54,441 nucleotides of DNA from a virus, in IMG/VR virus record IMGVR_UViG_3300006793_000039, positions 1 through 54,441 of that record. One strand, written 5' to 3'. The stretch's first letter is position 1. Each line of letters starts with the position of its first letter. The notes beneath the pieces are model-generated. The model saw only the letters and a program-made list of their open reading frames with translations, made no database searches and had not been told where the DNA came from. Below are positions 25,936-34,966 of this stretch, piece by piece. The translations under genes and the position numbers were made by a program.

Positions 25936-26202
25936 ATGGCGTTCAATAAAACATTCAATCAAGAAGAAGTCGCAAGACTTAAAAAACTAGTTCAAGAAGG
26001 AGACCAAGTCCTTTACGAAGTAGAATCACTCCAAGTAGGTTTAAGAGAAACTGTTAAAGCAATAGCAGAAGAAATGGATATTAAACCTGCAATCCTTATG
26101 AAAGCAGTTAAAGTTGCTCATAAGGCATCATTTACTGACGAAACAGACAAGTTTGATGCACTAGAAACTATTCTAGCCGCAGTCGGTAAAGATCACTTAT
26201 AA
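25936..26202 (+). CDS. dsbA: DsbA-like late-transcription DNA-binding protein
   Basis: 88 residues (T4 DsbA 89). It is helical, and the central segment LRETVKAIAEEMDIKPAILMKAVKVAHK has the pattern of DsbA-type proteins in marine T4-like phages. T4 DsbA binds double-stranded DNA and late promoters. It lies just upstream of the polymerase gene. The call rests on size, pattern and context and is tentative. Confidence 0.6.
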   Translation: MAFNKTFNQEEVARLKKLVQEGDQVLYEVESLQVGLRETVKAIAEEMDIKPAILMKAVKVAHKASFTDETDKFDALETILAAVGKDHL

Positions 26203-26228
26203 AACAGGACCAATAAACTAAAAACAGG

Positions 26229-26256
26229 TTGACAATATAGTTCTATCTGTTATACT
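26229..26256 (+). promoter_or_regulatory. Sigma70-type promoter, leaderless
   Basis: TTGACA 26229-26234, a 16-nt spacer and TATACT 26251-26256. Six nt then lead to ATG 26263, again at the predicted +1, without a Shine-Dalgarno sequence. Confidence 0.75.
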
Positions 26257-26262
26257 ACTAAT

Positions 26263-26523
26263 ATGAGTCTGACTGTAGAAAAGGTATATTTATTTGACAT
26301 GCAATGGACAGATGATGCTGACTATGAGCACATCTTCGAAGATCGCCTGCATGACACAATGATTCCTTTCTTTGCATTTGGTGAAGAAGCAACCTTTTCT
26401 AGAGAAGTAGACTATACAAGCAGTTATAAACCAGTAGCAAAAATATATGCAAAGTTTATAACAGAGGCAAGCAAATATAAATTTATGTTAAAATATTCGG
26501 ACAAATTAAATGAGTTACGTTGA
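26263..26523 (+). CDS. Hypothetical protein upstream of DNA polymerase
   Basis: 86 residues with aromatic and acidic character, no recognised domain. Overlaps the polymerase start by 14 nt, so the two are probably coupled in translation. Its own mRNA appears leaderless. In T4 the translational repressor regA sits near here, but no similarity to RegA is visible. Confidence 0.65.
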   Translation: MSLTVEKVYLFDMQWTDDADYEHIFEDRLHDTMIPFFAFGEEATFSREVDYTSSYKPVAKIYAKFITEASKYKFMLKYSDKLNELR

Positions 26524-29215
26524 CGCAGTTTTTGAACAGAACAAAGGCATAGTAAGAGTCGTTGAACGTACTAAAGAGGGCGAACGCAAGATTATTGATC
26601 ACCCTATGCGATACTACTTTTATGTAGATGATCCTAAAGGCAAACAGCATAGTGTGTATGGCGACCCAGTAAGTAAGATTACAGCAAACAATTGGAAAGA
26701 CTTTAAACGTAATGTTGCATTGTATCAAAACAAACGCACATATGAAAGTGATCTAAAACCTGTAAACAGAGTATTAGCAGATCATTACTTGGGCATGGAT
26801 GCACCAGACTTACACAAATGCTTTTTTGATATCGAGGTAGACTTTGATCCAGATAGAGGTTATAGTTCTCCTGAAGATGCATTTATGCCTATTACCAGTA
26901 TCAGTGTTTACTTAGACTGGATGGATAAGATTGTTTGTTTAGCAGTTCCGCCTAAGACACTTAATTGGGAACAAGCACAAAAGATAGCAGATAATGTAGG
27001 CGACACTATATTGTTTGGTAATGAAAAAGCAATGTTAGATGCTTTTCTTAGTCTCATAGATGATGCAGATATATTGAGTGGTTGGAACAGTGAAGGTTAT
27101 GATATTCCTTATACTGTAAACAGAATTATCAAAGTGTTAGGTAAAAGCGAAACAAGACGTCTGTGTTTACTAGACAAAAACGTGATTAAAAGAGAATATG
27201 TTAATCACGGTAGAGAAACACAAACATATGACTTAGTAGGTCGTGTACACTTAGACTATATGCAACTGTACAGAAAGTATAACTATGAAGAGCGTCATAG
27301 TTACAGACTAGACTACATTGGTGAAATGGAAGTAGGTGAAAAGAAAGTTGTGTATGATGGTAGTTTAGACAGACTATACAATCACGACTTTGAACTGTTC
27401 TTAGAGTATAACATACAAGACACAATGCTACTTAAGAAACTAGATGATAAGTTGCAGTTTATAAGTCTTGCCAGTGAGATTGCACATCAAAATACAGTAT
27501 TACTTCCAGTAACAATGGGTGCGGTACAGACTATTGACCAAGCAATAGTTAATGAAGCACACAGACGTGGCATGGTTGTTCCTGATAGAAATAGAACTAA
27601 AGATTCAGATAACCCATGGGGGCATACAGTAGCAGGTGCCTATGTGGCATTTCCTAAGAAAGGTATGCATGAATGGGTAGGGTCGATGGACATAAACAGT
27701 CTGTATCCTAGTGTCATTAGAGCATTGAATATGGCTCCTGAAACTATTGTAGGACAACTAAGGCAAGAGTACACAGATAAAGAAATTACAGAAAAAATGC
27801 AAATAGAAAAGAAATCATTTGCAGATGCATGGGCAGGTAAGTTTGGTACTAATGAATATGAAATGGTTATGGCTAAAGATGTTGACAAGCCACTTATATT
27901 AGACTTAGAAGACAAAAGAGAAATTAGTGTTAAAGGTGCTGACGTGTATAACATGCTGTTTAATAGCGAGGAGCCATGGTGCATTAGTGCAAATGGTACT
28001 GTATATAGAACAGACGTACAAGGTATTATACCCGGTCTATTAGAGAAATGGTATTCAGAGAGACAAGAATTACAGGCTAAAAAGAAACAAGCAACAACAC
28101 CAGAGGACATAGCATTCTGGGATAAGAGACAGTTAGTTAGAAAAATTTTACTTAACAGTACATATGGTGCTATTTGTAATCCAGGTAGTAGGTTCTTTGA
28201 CCATAGAATAGGACAAAGTACAACACTCACTGGTAGAGCAATTACTAGACACATGGGAGCAGAAACAAACAAAATGTTGACTGGCGAATATGATCACACA
28301 GGCGATACTATTGTTTATGGTGATACTGACTCTGTATATTTTAGTGCTCATGAAATTAGTAAAAAGCAAGATATTGAGTTAGACATGGATAGTGCTATTG
28401 CATTATATGATAATATTTCAGATACAGTTAGTGACTCTTTCCCTTCATTTGCTAAACAGGCCTTTAACATTTCTACTAGTCAAGGTAATATACTTAAAGC
28501 AGGTAGAGAAGTTGTTGGTAGAGCAGGTATCTTTATTACTAAGAAAAGGTATGCTATCAATGTATTAGACTTAGAAGGTTGGCAACCAGAAGGCGGAAAA
28601 CTTAAAGTAATGGGCCTAGATCTTAAGAGATCAGACACACCTGAGTTTGTGCAAGACTTCTTAAGTGACATACTAGGGCAGACACTAAACGGTGACGGTG
28701 AAACAAAAGTACTTGCAAGTGTAAGAGAGTTTAAGAAGGAGTTCAAAGCAATGGACTCTTGGAAGAAAGGTATGCCTAAAAGGGTAAACAACTTAACATA
28801 TTACACAGAAGCATACAATAAAGCATTCAGTATGAACAAGAGTGCTAGTCTTTACAAGTTAGAAAAACTCAAAGACGAAAAGAAAGTAATGATTCCTGGG
28901 CATGTTAGAGCAAGTATTAACTGGAATAACATGTTAAAAGCAAACAGTGATCAATACAGTATGCAAATAACAGATGGTATGAAAGTAATTGTGTGCAGGT
29001 TAAAGAGTAATGCAATGGGTTATACAAGTATTGCATACCCAACAGATGAAATGCATATACCAGATTGGTTTAAACAACTGCCTTTTGATGACGATGCAAT
29101 GGAAGAGGCAGTAGTTGATAAGAAAGTAGAAAACTTATTGAATGTACTAAAATGGGATTTGTCGCAGACAGATACTAGTAATACATTCCATAGTTTATTT
29201 GATTTTGATGATTAA
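26510..29215 (+). CDS. 43: DNA polymerase, family B (gp43)
   Basis: 901 residues (T4 gp43 898). Exonuclease motifs: FFDIEVD (D107, E109), the segment around GWNSEGYD (193-198) and YNIQD (300-304). Polymerase motifs: A DINSLYPS (394-401), B around KILLNSTYG (about 545), and C YGDTDS (about 603-608) with the two catalytic aspartates. All catalytic residues are present, so an active replicative polymerase with proofreading is expected. The sliding-clamp gene follows after a short spacer with two hairpins. Confidence 0.97.
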   Translation: MSYVDAVFEQNKGIVRVVERTKEGERKIIDHPMRYYFYVDDPKGKQHSVYGDPVSKITANNWKDFKRNVALYQNKRTYESDLKPVNRVLADHYLGMDAPDLHKCFFDIEVDFDPDRGYSSPEDAFMPITSISVYLDWMDKIVCLAVPPKTLNWEQAQKIADNVGDTILFGNEKAMLDAFLSLIDDADILSGWNSEGYDIPYTVNRIIKVLGKSETRRLCLLDKNVIKREYVNHGRETQTYDLVGRVHLDYMQLYRKYNYEERHSYRLDYIGEMEVGEKKVVYDGSLDRLYNHDFELFLEYNIQDTMLLKKLDDKLQFISLASEIAHQNTVLLPVTMGAVQTIDQAIVNEAHRRGMVVPDRNRTKDSDNPWGHTVAGAYVAFPKKGMHEWVGSMDINSLYPSVIRALNMAPETIVGQLRQEYTDKEITEKMQIEKKSFADAWAGKFGTNEYEMVMAKDVDKPLILDLEDKREISVKGADVYNMLFNSEEPWCISANGTVYRTDVQGIIPGLLEKWYSERQELQAKKKQATTPEDIAFWDKRQLVRKILLNSTYGAICNPGSRFFDHRIGQSTTLTGRAITRHMGAETNKMLTGEYDHTGDTIVYGDTDSVYFSAHEISKKQDIELDMDSAIALYDNISDTVSDSFPSFAKQAFNISTSQGNILKAGREVVGRAGIFITKKRYAINVLDLEGWQPEGGKLKVMGLDLKRSDTPEFVQDFLSDILGQTLNGDGETKVLASVREFKKEFKAMDSWKKGMPKRVNNLTYYTEAYNKAFSMNKSASLYKLEKLKDEKKVMIPGHVRASINWNNMLKANSDQYSMQITDGMKVIVCRLKSNAMGYTSIAYPTDEMHIPDWFKQLPFDDDAMEEAVVDKKVENLLNVLKWDLSQTDTSNTFHSLFDFDD

Positions 29216-29217
29216 CT

Positions 29218-29275
29218 TGGTCGTTAGGTATCAAACGGCCAGGATTTATAAACTTTTTAGGTGTAAAGGCCTAAA
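29218..29275 (+). promoter_or_regulatory. Two hairpins between polymerase and clamp genes
   Basis: TGGTCGTT (29218-29225) pairs with AACGGCCA (29234-29241). A second, weaker stem TTTAGG/CCTAAA spans 29256-29275. Neither has a T-run right after it, so they are not clear terminators. They may be processing or partial-termination sites. No convincing promoter is visible before the clamp gene. Confidence 0.35.
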
Positions 29276-29305
29276 TAATAACTTTAATATAAGAGGTGAC
29301 AACAT

Positions 29306-30049
29306 ATGATAAAAGATATATTTAAAGACATACTAAGGCATACTCACGCCTTAGGTTTTATTGAAATGGTTAAGATTAGTGGCGATGAGTCGTCTACTAC
29401 AATTGAAGCCATGGATGCAGACAAAACTGTTATCCTGCAAGGTAAACTACATAATCCTGTAGCAGACTTTGTAGATCAAACAGTAGGTCTTAGCAGAATG
29501 AGTGTACTAGATGGATATTTAAAATTTCCAGGTTTTGTAGACGAAGGTTCTGAAGTAAGTGTAGAAACACAGAGCAGAAACGGAGATGACATACCTGTAC
29601 AAATTAGTTTTAAAAGTGCAGAAGGACACACTGGTAGTTACAGATTTATGTTAGCAGATGTAATTAATCAGCAACTAAAATCTGTTACAATGAAAGAGAT
29701 CCCATGGGACGTTACTATTGTGCCATCACAGAAGAACTTAAAAGACTTAGGTTACTTCAATGGTGTGTTAGGTGGTTTTGAACCTGTGTTCTCTCCAAGT
29801 ACAGAAGATGGTGCATTATATTTTAGCATTGGCGAAGGTGCCGGTGATAAAGGTAAATTACCAATCAACAACAATGTCGATGGCGAACTATCCGGTAACT
29901 GGAAATGGGAAATTGATAAAGCACTAAGCATTCTAAGACTAAGCGATAGTGCTAATTGTACTGTTAGTTTTGCTAATGCAGGTGCAATGCAAATTGTTAT
30001 TGACAGTGGTTTAGGCGAATACAAATACATATTACCTGCTAAGAGTTAA
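29306..30049 (+). CDS. 45: Sliding clamp (gp45-like processivity factor)
   Basis: 247 residues (T4 gp45 228). Two repeated beta-alpha-beta halves, a weak sequence signature and a C-terminal strand YKYILPAKS like the end of gp45. In T4-like phages the clamp tethers the polymerase and also activates late transcription, fitting the late promoters seen here. It lies next to gene 43, and gp44 is at 1146. AAGAGGTGA precedes the ATG. Identification rests on size, context and pattern. Confidence 0.78.
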   Translation: MIKDIFKDILRHTHALGFIEMVKISGDESSTTIEAMDADKTVILQGKLHNPVADFVDQTVGLSRMSVLDGYLKFPGFVDEGSEVSVETQSRNGDDIPVQISFKSAEGHTGSYRFMLADVINQQLKSVTMKEIPWDVTIVPSQKNLKDLGYFNGVLGGFEPVFSPSTEDGALYFSIGEGAGDKGKLPINNNVDGELSGNWKWEIDKALSILRLSDSANCTVSFANAGAMQIVIDSGLGEYKYILPAKS

Positions 30050-30051
30050 AC

Positions 30052-31593
30052 ATGACAGAAGACTTAGGAAAGAAGCACCAGGATTGGGCAGTTTACCTGC
30101 CTGCTATTAGTGGCTTCTATGTAACACAATTACAAAAGATGAATGCTAATCCAAGTGAATGGAGATGTCCTGAAGGCTTTGAAAAAGGCACACAAGGCAT
30201 GAACTTCCTTGATCCTGAGAATAGTTATTATCATTATCCATGGGGTCTATACTCCGGTGGACACGCACACTTAGATCCTGTAAAAAGTGACGAACGTGAA
30301 CCAATGATACAAGGCAGAGACCGTAGCAAAACAATGATACTAGGAGACTCAGGTGGTTTCCAACTTGCTACTGGTGTTATTAAAATGGATTGGAGTAATG
30401 CAAAAGATCCCAATGACCCTGCTAGAACAGAGTTTTGTAATAAGATACTTACGTGGTTAGAGCATACAGCAGACTGGAGTATGACATTAGATGTTCCTGC
30501 TTTTGCGGCAGTTGGTAAACTAAGTGAAAGAACAGGACTTACAGAATTTCAAGACACACTAGATATTAGTCTACTTAATTTAGACTATTTTATGAGGAAC
30601 AGAACACCAGGTGCTACCAAGTTCTTAAATGTGTTAAGTGGTAGTAACGAAGAAAATAGCAAACAATGGTATGATGCTGTAAAGCATTTTTCCAATAAAA
30701 GTTTTGTGCAAGAAGCATACGGTGATGAGAATAGAACCTTAGAAGGTTACGCATTCGCTGGTATCAATATGAAACACATGTATAGTGTGTTAAGTAGACT
30801 ATTGGATCTTAGAGAAGATGGTTTACTTGAAGGTAAGGATTGGATACACTTCTTGGGTACTGGACGCCTTAATTGGGCATGTCACCTTACTAGTATCCAA
30901 AGACAGTTGAGAAAATATGACAATCCTAATATTACACTATCATTTGATGCGGCATCACCTTTTGTTAATACAGCATATGGCCAAACCTACACACATAATG
31001 AGTTTAGAGCCAAGCGATTCGGATACTTTATGGATAGAGCATTCGATAACAAAGATCTCAAAGGATCAAAGATGCCTATGCCTTTTGCACATTCCCCTAT
31101 AATGAGTAGACTTACAGTTGGTGACATCTGTGTTTTAGGACATGGTGATGTTAATAGGAATGGTAAAGAGACTACAACTAGTTGGGACACACTAAGTTAT
31201 GCACTTTATATGGGTCATAGTGTTTACAATCACATTACAGCAACGCAAGAAGCAAACAGACTTGCTGATATGGAAAAACACAGAACACCTACACATTGGA
31301 AGAACTGGAAGAAGGTAAAAGGCAGTAGTGTGAGCAATGAAACTTCTCCTTATGTACCAGGTACTATTTTGATGTTCGATAGTTTTGCAGAAGAAGTGTT
31401 AGATCCAAATAACACCAATGCAAGACAAATGTTAGAAGATAACAAAGAATTTTTAAAAGAGATTAGTTTCTCAGACGGTAGTGCTGAGCAAACTACATTT
31501 GGTTCGTTATTCGAAACAGAAGAATACGAGTCAGGTGACAGTGAAGCAGACATGCAAGAAGATATAATGAGGGCCGATTATGACGGAGAATAA
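30052..31593 (+). CDS. dpdA: DpdA/TGT-like tRNA-guanine transglycosylase family enzyme
   Basis: 513 residues. LGDSGGFQLATG (D99) matches the DSGGFQ catalytic motif of tRNA-guanine transglycosylases, TLDVP (D147) the second acidic site, YAFAGI (about 233-238) the GGxAxG-type loop, and LSFDAASP (D299) the nucleophile region. It lacks the TGT zinc-binding Cys signature that normally follows. Phage and bacterial DpdA relatives insert 7-deazaguanine bases into DNA. FolE and QueE at 40.2-41.8 kb support this. It is placed 3 nt after the clamp gene. Confidence 0.8.
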   Translation: MTEDLGKKHQDWAVYLPAISGFYVTQLQKMNANPSEWRCPEGFEKGTQGMNFLDPENSYYHYPWGLYSGGHAHLDPVKSDEREPMIQGRDRSKTMILGDSGGFQLATGVIKMDWSNAKDPNDPARTEFCNKILTWLEHTADWSMTLDVPAFAAVGKLSERTGLTEFQDTLDISLLNLDYFMRNRTPGATKFLNVLSGSNEENSKQWYDAVKHFSNKSFVQEAYGDENRTLEGYAFAGINMKHMYSVLSRLLDLREDGLLEGKDWIHFLGTGRLNWACHLTSIQRQLRKYDNPNITLSFDAASPFVNTAYGQTYTHNEFRAKRFGYFMDRAFDNKDLKGSKMPMPFAHSPIMSRLTVGDICVLGHGDVNRNGKETTTSWDTLSYALYMGHSVYNHITATQEANRLADMEKHRTPTHWKNWKKVKGSSVSNETSPYVPGTILMFDSFAEEVLDPNNTNARQMLEDNKEFLKEISFSDGSAEQTTFGSLFETEEYESGDSEADMQEDIMRADYDGE

Positions 31594-31777
31594 AGCATAC
31601 AGTGGTACATACACATTCGAAGGGCATGACGTACAATTTCATGTGTTGGAGAATGGTGCAACAATGGAAATAGTAGAAACTAAAGACGGTAAAACAATGC
31701 CTGTTAGACTTGTAGACCTTGAAGAAGGTGTAGACTTTCAGGATAAGTTAATTAAATGGGGGTACACTAGTTACTAA
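31580..31777 (+). CDS. Small hypothetical protein
   Basis: 65 residues, beta-rich, no recognised domain. Overlaps the DpdA-like gene by 14 nt and the next gene by 1 nt, so it is part of the same cluster. Confidence 0.6.
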   Translation: MTENKAYSGTYTFEGHDVQFHVLENGATMEIVETKDGKTMPVRLVDLEEGVDFQDKLIKWGYTSY

Positions 31778-32283
31778 TGGATAGAGAAGGACACGAAGAC
31801 GTAAAGTTTTTTGTTGGTACTGAGGTAGAGCAATCTCCTGCATACGGACAAAAAACATTATTTGTAGTTGGTTATCAGCCTAAGGAAGAAATACTTGCTA
31901 GGGCATTAAACAGCGGGTGTCCACATATCTATTTGGGTGCCAACCAAAGTTTCAACCCTCCAACTGATAAGGATTGGCAGGGTTGGGACGAACTTATTAC
32001 TGGACTTTTAAAAGATGATATTTGGATTACGTTAGACTTTGATGTTAGTTTAGCAGAAAGAGTATTAGAATGTGGCTGGACTGAGTATAGTACATTTATA
32101 CCAATGATTAGTGTTAAGTTACCTTACATTAATCAATTTAACTACAATGCTACACTTAAACTAGATGACAAAGACTTTAAAGCAACTAATCCAGGTGTTT
32201 GGTGTCATAGTTTACATGAACTACAAAATAGAAAAGGATTTACAGACTGGACAAAATATACCAAAGACGAGGTTATTGATTAA
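31777..32283 (+). CDS. Conserved hypothetical protein of marine T4-like phages
   Basis: 168 residues. It has a strong, domain-like pattern (VKFFVGTEVE, KTLFVVG, HIYLGANQSF, ITLDFD, PMISVKLPYI, NPGVWCH) that I associate with conserved unknowns in marine T4-like phages; no named function. Lies between DpdA-like and alternative oxidase genes, joined by 1-nt overlaps. Confidence 0.7.
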   Translation: MDREGHEDVKFFVGTEVEQSPAYGQKTLFVVGYQPKEEILARALNSGCPHIYLGANQSFNPPTDKDWQGWDELITGLLKDDIWITLDFDVSLAERVLECGWTEYSTFIPMISVKLPYINQFNYNATLKLDDKDFKATNPGVWCHSLHELQNRKGFTDWTKYTKDEVID

Positions 32284-32876
32284 TGCGAGACAAGTTAGCA
32301 ATGAGCATGACAAAGTTTTTTCGCTTTATAGCAGATACATTCTTTGCTAAACGTTATGGTCATAGAGCAGTTGTATTAGAAACAGTAGCAGGTGTTCCTG
32401 GCATGGTTGCTGGTATGTGGTTACACATGAAAAGCCTGCGTAAGATGAAAGTTGGGTATGGGCCTGACATAAGAGAGATGTTAGCAGAAGCAGAGAATGA
32501 AAGAATGCACTTAATGTTCTTTATTGAGATAGCACAACCTAATTGGTTTGAAAGGTATTTGGTTTTGTTTGCTCAATTTATTTTTATGTTATTTTACTCT
32601 GTATTGTATATAATAGATTACAAAACAGCACACAGAATGATTGCTTACTTTGAAGAAGAGGCAGTAAGAAGTTATACTAGTTATTTAGAATTAGTTGAAA
32701 GTGGTGAAGTGCCAAATGTACCTGCACCTAAACTTGCTATCAAATATTATAAAATGAAGGATGATGCTAAGTTAAGTGATTTGATTAAAAAAGTTAGAGC
32801 AGATGAACAACATCACAGCAAAATTAATCACAAGTACGCAGATGGCGATACATCATTTAAAAGGAAAAACGGTTGA
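32283..32876 (+). CDS. Alternative oxidase (AOX/PTOX-type di-iron quinol oxidase)
   Basis: 197 residues with all di-iron ligands of the alternative oxidase family: E33 in LETVAG, E73 and H76 in NERMH, E125 in EEEAV, and E175/H178 in ADEQHH. Hydrophobic segments at about 33-48 and 94-112 fit the interfacial membrane helices. The family oxidises quinol and reduces oxygen to water without pumping protons. Cyanophage versions (PTOX) relieve photosystem stress, but no photosynthesis genes are seen here, so it may rebalance respiration. Probably complete despite its small size. Confidence 0.9.
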   Translation: MRDKLAMSMTKFFRFIADTFFAKRYGHRAVVLETVAGVPGMVAGMWLHMKSLRKMKVGYGPDIREMLAEAENERMHLMFFIEIAQPNWFERYLVLFAQFIFMLFYSVLYIIDYKTAHRMIAYFEEEAVRSYTSYLELVESGEVPNVPAPKLAIKYYKMKDDAKLSDLIKKVRADEQHHSKINHKYADGDTSFKRKNG

Positions 32877-32901
32877 CATTGGCCACAAAAAATGATATAA
32901 T
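32873..32901 (+). promoter_or_regulatory. Sigma70-type promoter, near-copy of 39353
   Basis: TTGACA 32873-32878, a 17-nt spacer and TATAAT 32896-32901. From 32871 it matches the promoter at 39351 at all but one of 34 positions. Leader of about 14 nt with GGAG before ATG 32922. Confidence 0.9.
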
Positions 32902-32921
32902 AACTAATATGGAGAATCTAT

Positions 32922-34148
32922 ATGGAAGAAGGTAATTTGTACAAAATGAAAATGCGTAAACTGTTCTACATGGGACTCGAGTCTTATGAAGCAAGGTATA
33001 CATTACAATTACAAGACTGGAACGAGCGAGAGTTTAAAAAGCATGATATTGATTATGAAATAATCAAAGGTGAAGAACTTGATAACAGTAAAGCAATCGT
33101 TACAGGTAGTGTACTTGATGCACATGGAAGAAGTTATTACAGTCTAAGTCAAACAATGAACTTAGTACAGAAAATGAAGAACGGTGAAATCACAAGCGAT
33201 GACGTAATCTTCTATGAAGATATGTTTACACCAGGCTTAGAATGTTTACCTTACATAATGGACCAGTCTCCAGAAGAATACAGACCTAAAGTATTCCTAA
33301 GGTTCTTAGCACAAACAACAGACCCAGATGACTTCCTTATTAGAGAAGGTATGTTTGACTGGATGCGTAGATATGAACAAATGGTAGATGAGTTTGTTAC
33401 AGGTATTATTGTAGCAAGTGAAGAATTTGTAGCACACTTAAGAACAGCAGGATTTAAGAAGCCTATATATGTAACAGGCTTACCGTTTGGTAAAGAAGAA
33501 GTGCAAGAACGTGTTCCTAATCCTAAGCCACTTAATGAAAGAAGCAACAGAGTAGGCTTTGCGGCACGTTGGGACGATGAGAAGCAACCACACTTTTATA
33601 TGGACTTAGCAGAGGAGTATTACAAAATAGATCCTACTGTTGAGTTTGCAATCTTTTGTGGACACCCAGAACTTAAAAGTTCAGATCAAGAGTATGTTGA
33701 TAGAGCATTAGCATTACAAGAAGGTGATACTGCAAACTTTAAAATTTACACAGGCTTAAAGAAAAACGATTACTATAATTTGTTAGCAGACAGTAAAGTG
33801 TTATTCAATTGTGCATTGCAAGATTGGGTAAGCAATACTGTTAGTGAAGCCGATACATTTGGTACACTTACACTATATCCAGCATATAGAAGTTTCCCAG
33901 AAGTATTTGCTAACAACGGTAGACACTTATACGTTCCATGGAGTATGGAAGATTGTGTAAGCAAACTGTCTAATATGTTTGATGACATTAAAACAGATAA
34001 CCTAAGCGAATACAATATCGGTAAGATTAGTGACTATCAGAATGGCACTATCGAAAGAACATTAAAAGTACTTTCTGGATTAGGTCTTGAACAACAAAGA
34101 GACAGACAGCATTACAGAAGAAAGGTAGCAAAGGCAAAATATGATTGA
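32922..34148 (+). CDS. Glycosyltransferase-like protein (GT-B type)
   Basis: 408 residues. The C-terminal half has the GT-B/GT4 pattern: RVGFAARWDDEKQPHFYMDLA (a nucleotide-sugar domain start, near residue 207), a FCGHPE strand and a YTGLKKNDYYNLLADSKVLFN stretch. It could glycosylate DNA, a virion protein or a host surface molecule; T4 uses unrelated-looking alpha/beta-glucosyltransferases on DNA. ATG 32922 is chosen over the out-of-frame ATG 32909 because GGAG lies 7 nt ahead. Confidence 0.72.
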   Translation: MEEGNLYKMKMRKLFYMGLESYEARYTLQLQDWNEREFKKHDIDYEIIKGEELDNSKAIVTGSVLDAHGRSYYSLSQTMNLVQKMKNGEITSDDVIFYEDMFTPGLECLPYIMDQSPEEYRPKVFLRFLAQTTDPDDFLIREGMFDWMRRYEQMVDEFVTGIIVASEEFVAHLRTAGFKKPIYVTGLPFGKEEVQERVPNPKPLNERSNRVGFAARWDDEKQPHFYMDLAEEYYKIDPTVEFAIFCGHPELKSSDQEYVDRALALQEGDTANFKIYTGLKKNDYYNLLADSKVLFNCALQDWVSNTVSEADTFGTLTLYPAYRSFPEVFANNGRHLYVPWSMEDCVSKLSNMFDDIKTDNLSEYNIGKISDYQNGTIERTLKVLSGLGLEQQRDRQHYRRKVAKAKYD

Positions 34149-34317
34149 AGCATTAATGACAGTTGTTAATTTTTTTATAGGTATAGTGTTTGTTATAGTA
34201 GCGGCATACTTTGCCTATATGAGTAGTGTACTTGTTTCTGAAAGGAAAGCAAGGTATAGAGCAGGTACACATGATTATTACGATAATCCAATAGAGGAGA
34301 ACGATGAGCAGAATTAA
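34141..34317 (+). CDS. Small membrane protein (58 residues)
   Basis: A short gene overlapping the stop of the glycosyltransferase gene (ATGATTGA) and the start of the outer-membrane-protein gene. One membrane segment lies at about 8-30, with a charged C-terminal tail. No recognised family. The start-stop overlap at both ends matches the operon style and supports it being real. Confidence 0.6.
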   Translation: MIEALMTVVNFFIGIVFVIVAAYFAYMSSVLVSERKARYRAGTHDYYDNPIEENDEQN

Positions 34318-34966
34318 AAAAGCAGTATTGTTTATTTTAGTTATAGTAGGATTAGTATTAATTACTATGCCTGCTAATGCAACAGGCAATGCTAAATTTG
34401 GATGGACCCAAATTAATAGCGACACAACTACATTAAAGTTAAGTCTAGACCATGAATGGGATAATCCACTTATTGACTATGTTGTAGAAACAGACTATGT
34501 TTACAAGGAACAAGAAGACGTAGTCAAAATGGATAAGTTTAGTATTATAGGCAAAGCAAATAAAGATATTACACCTAAGTATTATGCATTTAGTGTTTCA
34601 AGTTATGATAGAGATAAATTGAGATTGTCAGGTGATAGAATAGTTACTGGTGGCGGCATTGGTATAAAAGTTTTTAGAAATGATAATTGGAAAATAAGTC
34701 ATGAGGCTTCAGTTGCATACTTAACCACAGATGAAGTAGACGAAGCAATACTTAGAAACAGTTTATGGGTATTTTATAAACTAAATGACAGTCTTAATAT
34801 TACTAACAAGTTGTTAAATGAAACAGGCACAGATACATATTTGCGTAATGAAACAGCAATTAATTATAGTTTAAATGAAAAGGTATCATTAGGTTTTAGT
34901 AACACTTACACAGAAGATCCGATTGACAATAATGTTTTAAGTGTTACAATAGGAGTTAAGTGGTAA
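34304..34966 (+). CDS. Exported outer-membrane beta-barrel, DUF481-like
   Basis: 220 residues. A signal peptide (basic start, hydrophobic core, ANA cleavage site near residue 27) precedes alternating beta strands. Strong DUF481/YdiY-like features are RNSLWVFYKLNDSLNI, NETAINYSLNEKVSLGF and the C-terminal VTIGVKW ending in tryptophan, typical of BAM-inserted barrels. A phage gene for an outer-membrane protein is unusual. It could alter receptors (superinfection exclusion) or permeability. AGGAGA precedes ATG 34304. Confidence 0.72.
   Translation: MSRIKKAVLFILVIVGLVLITMPANATGNAKFGWTQINSDTTTLKLSLDHEWDNPLIDYVVETDYVYKEQEDVVKMDKFSIIGKANKDITPKYYAFSVSSYDRDKLRLSGDRIVTGGGIGIKVFRNDNWKISHEASVAYLTTDEVDEAILRNSLWVFYKLNDSLNITNKLLNETGTDTYLRNETAINYSLNEKVSLGFSNTYTEDPIDNNVLSVTIGVKW

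Noticed and set aside
27640-28272. 210-codon minus-strand frame within the polymerase
   Set aside because: Overlaps catalytic motifs of gene 43 and lacks upstream signals.
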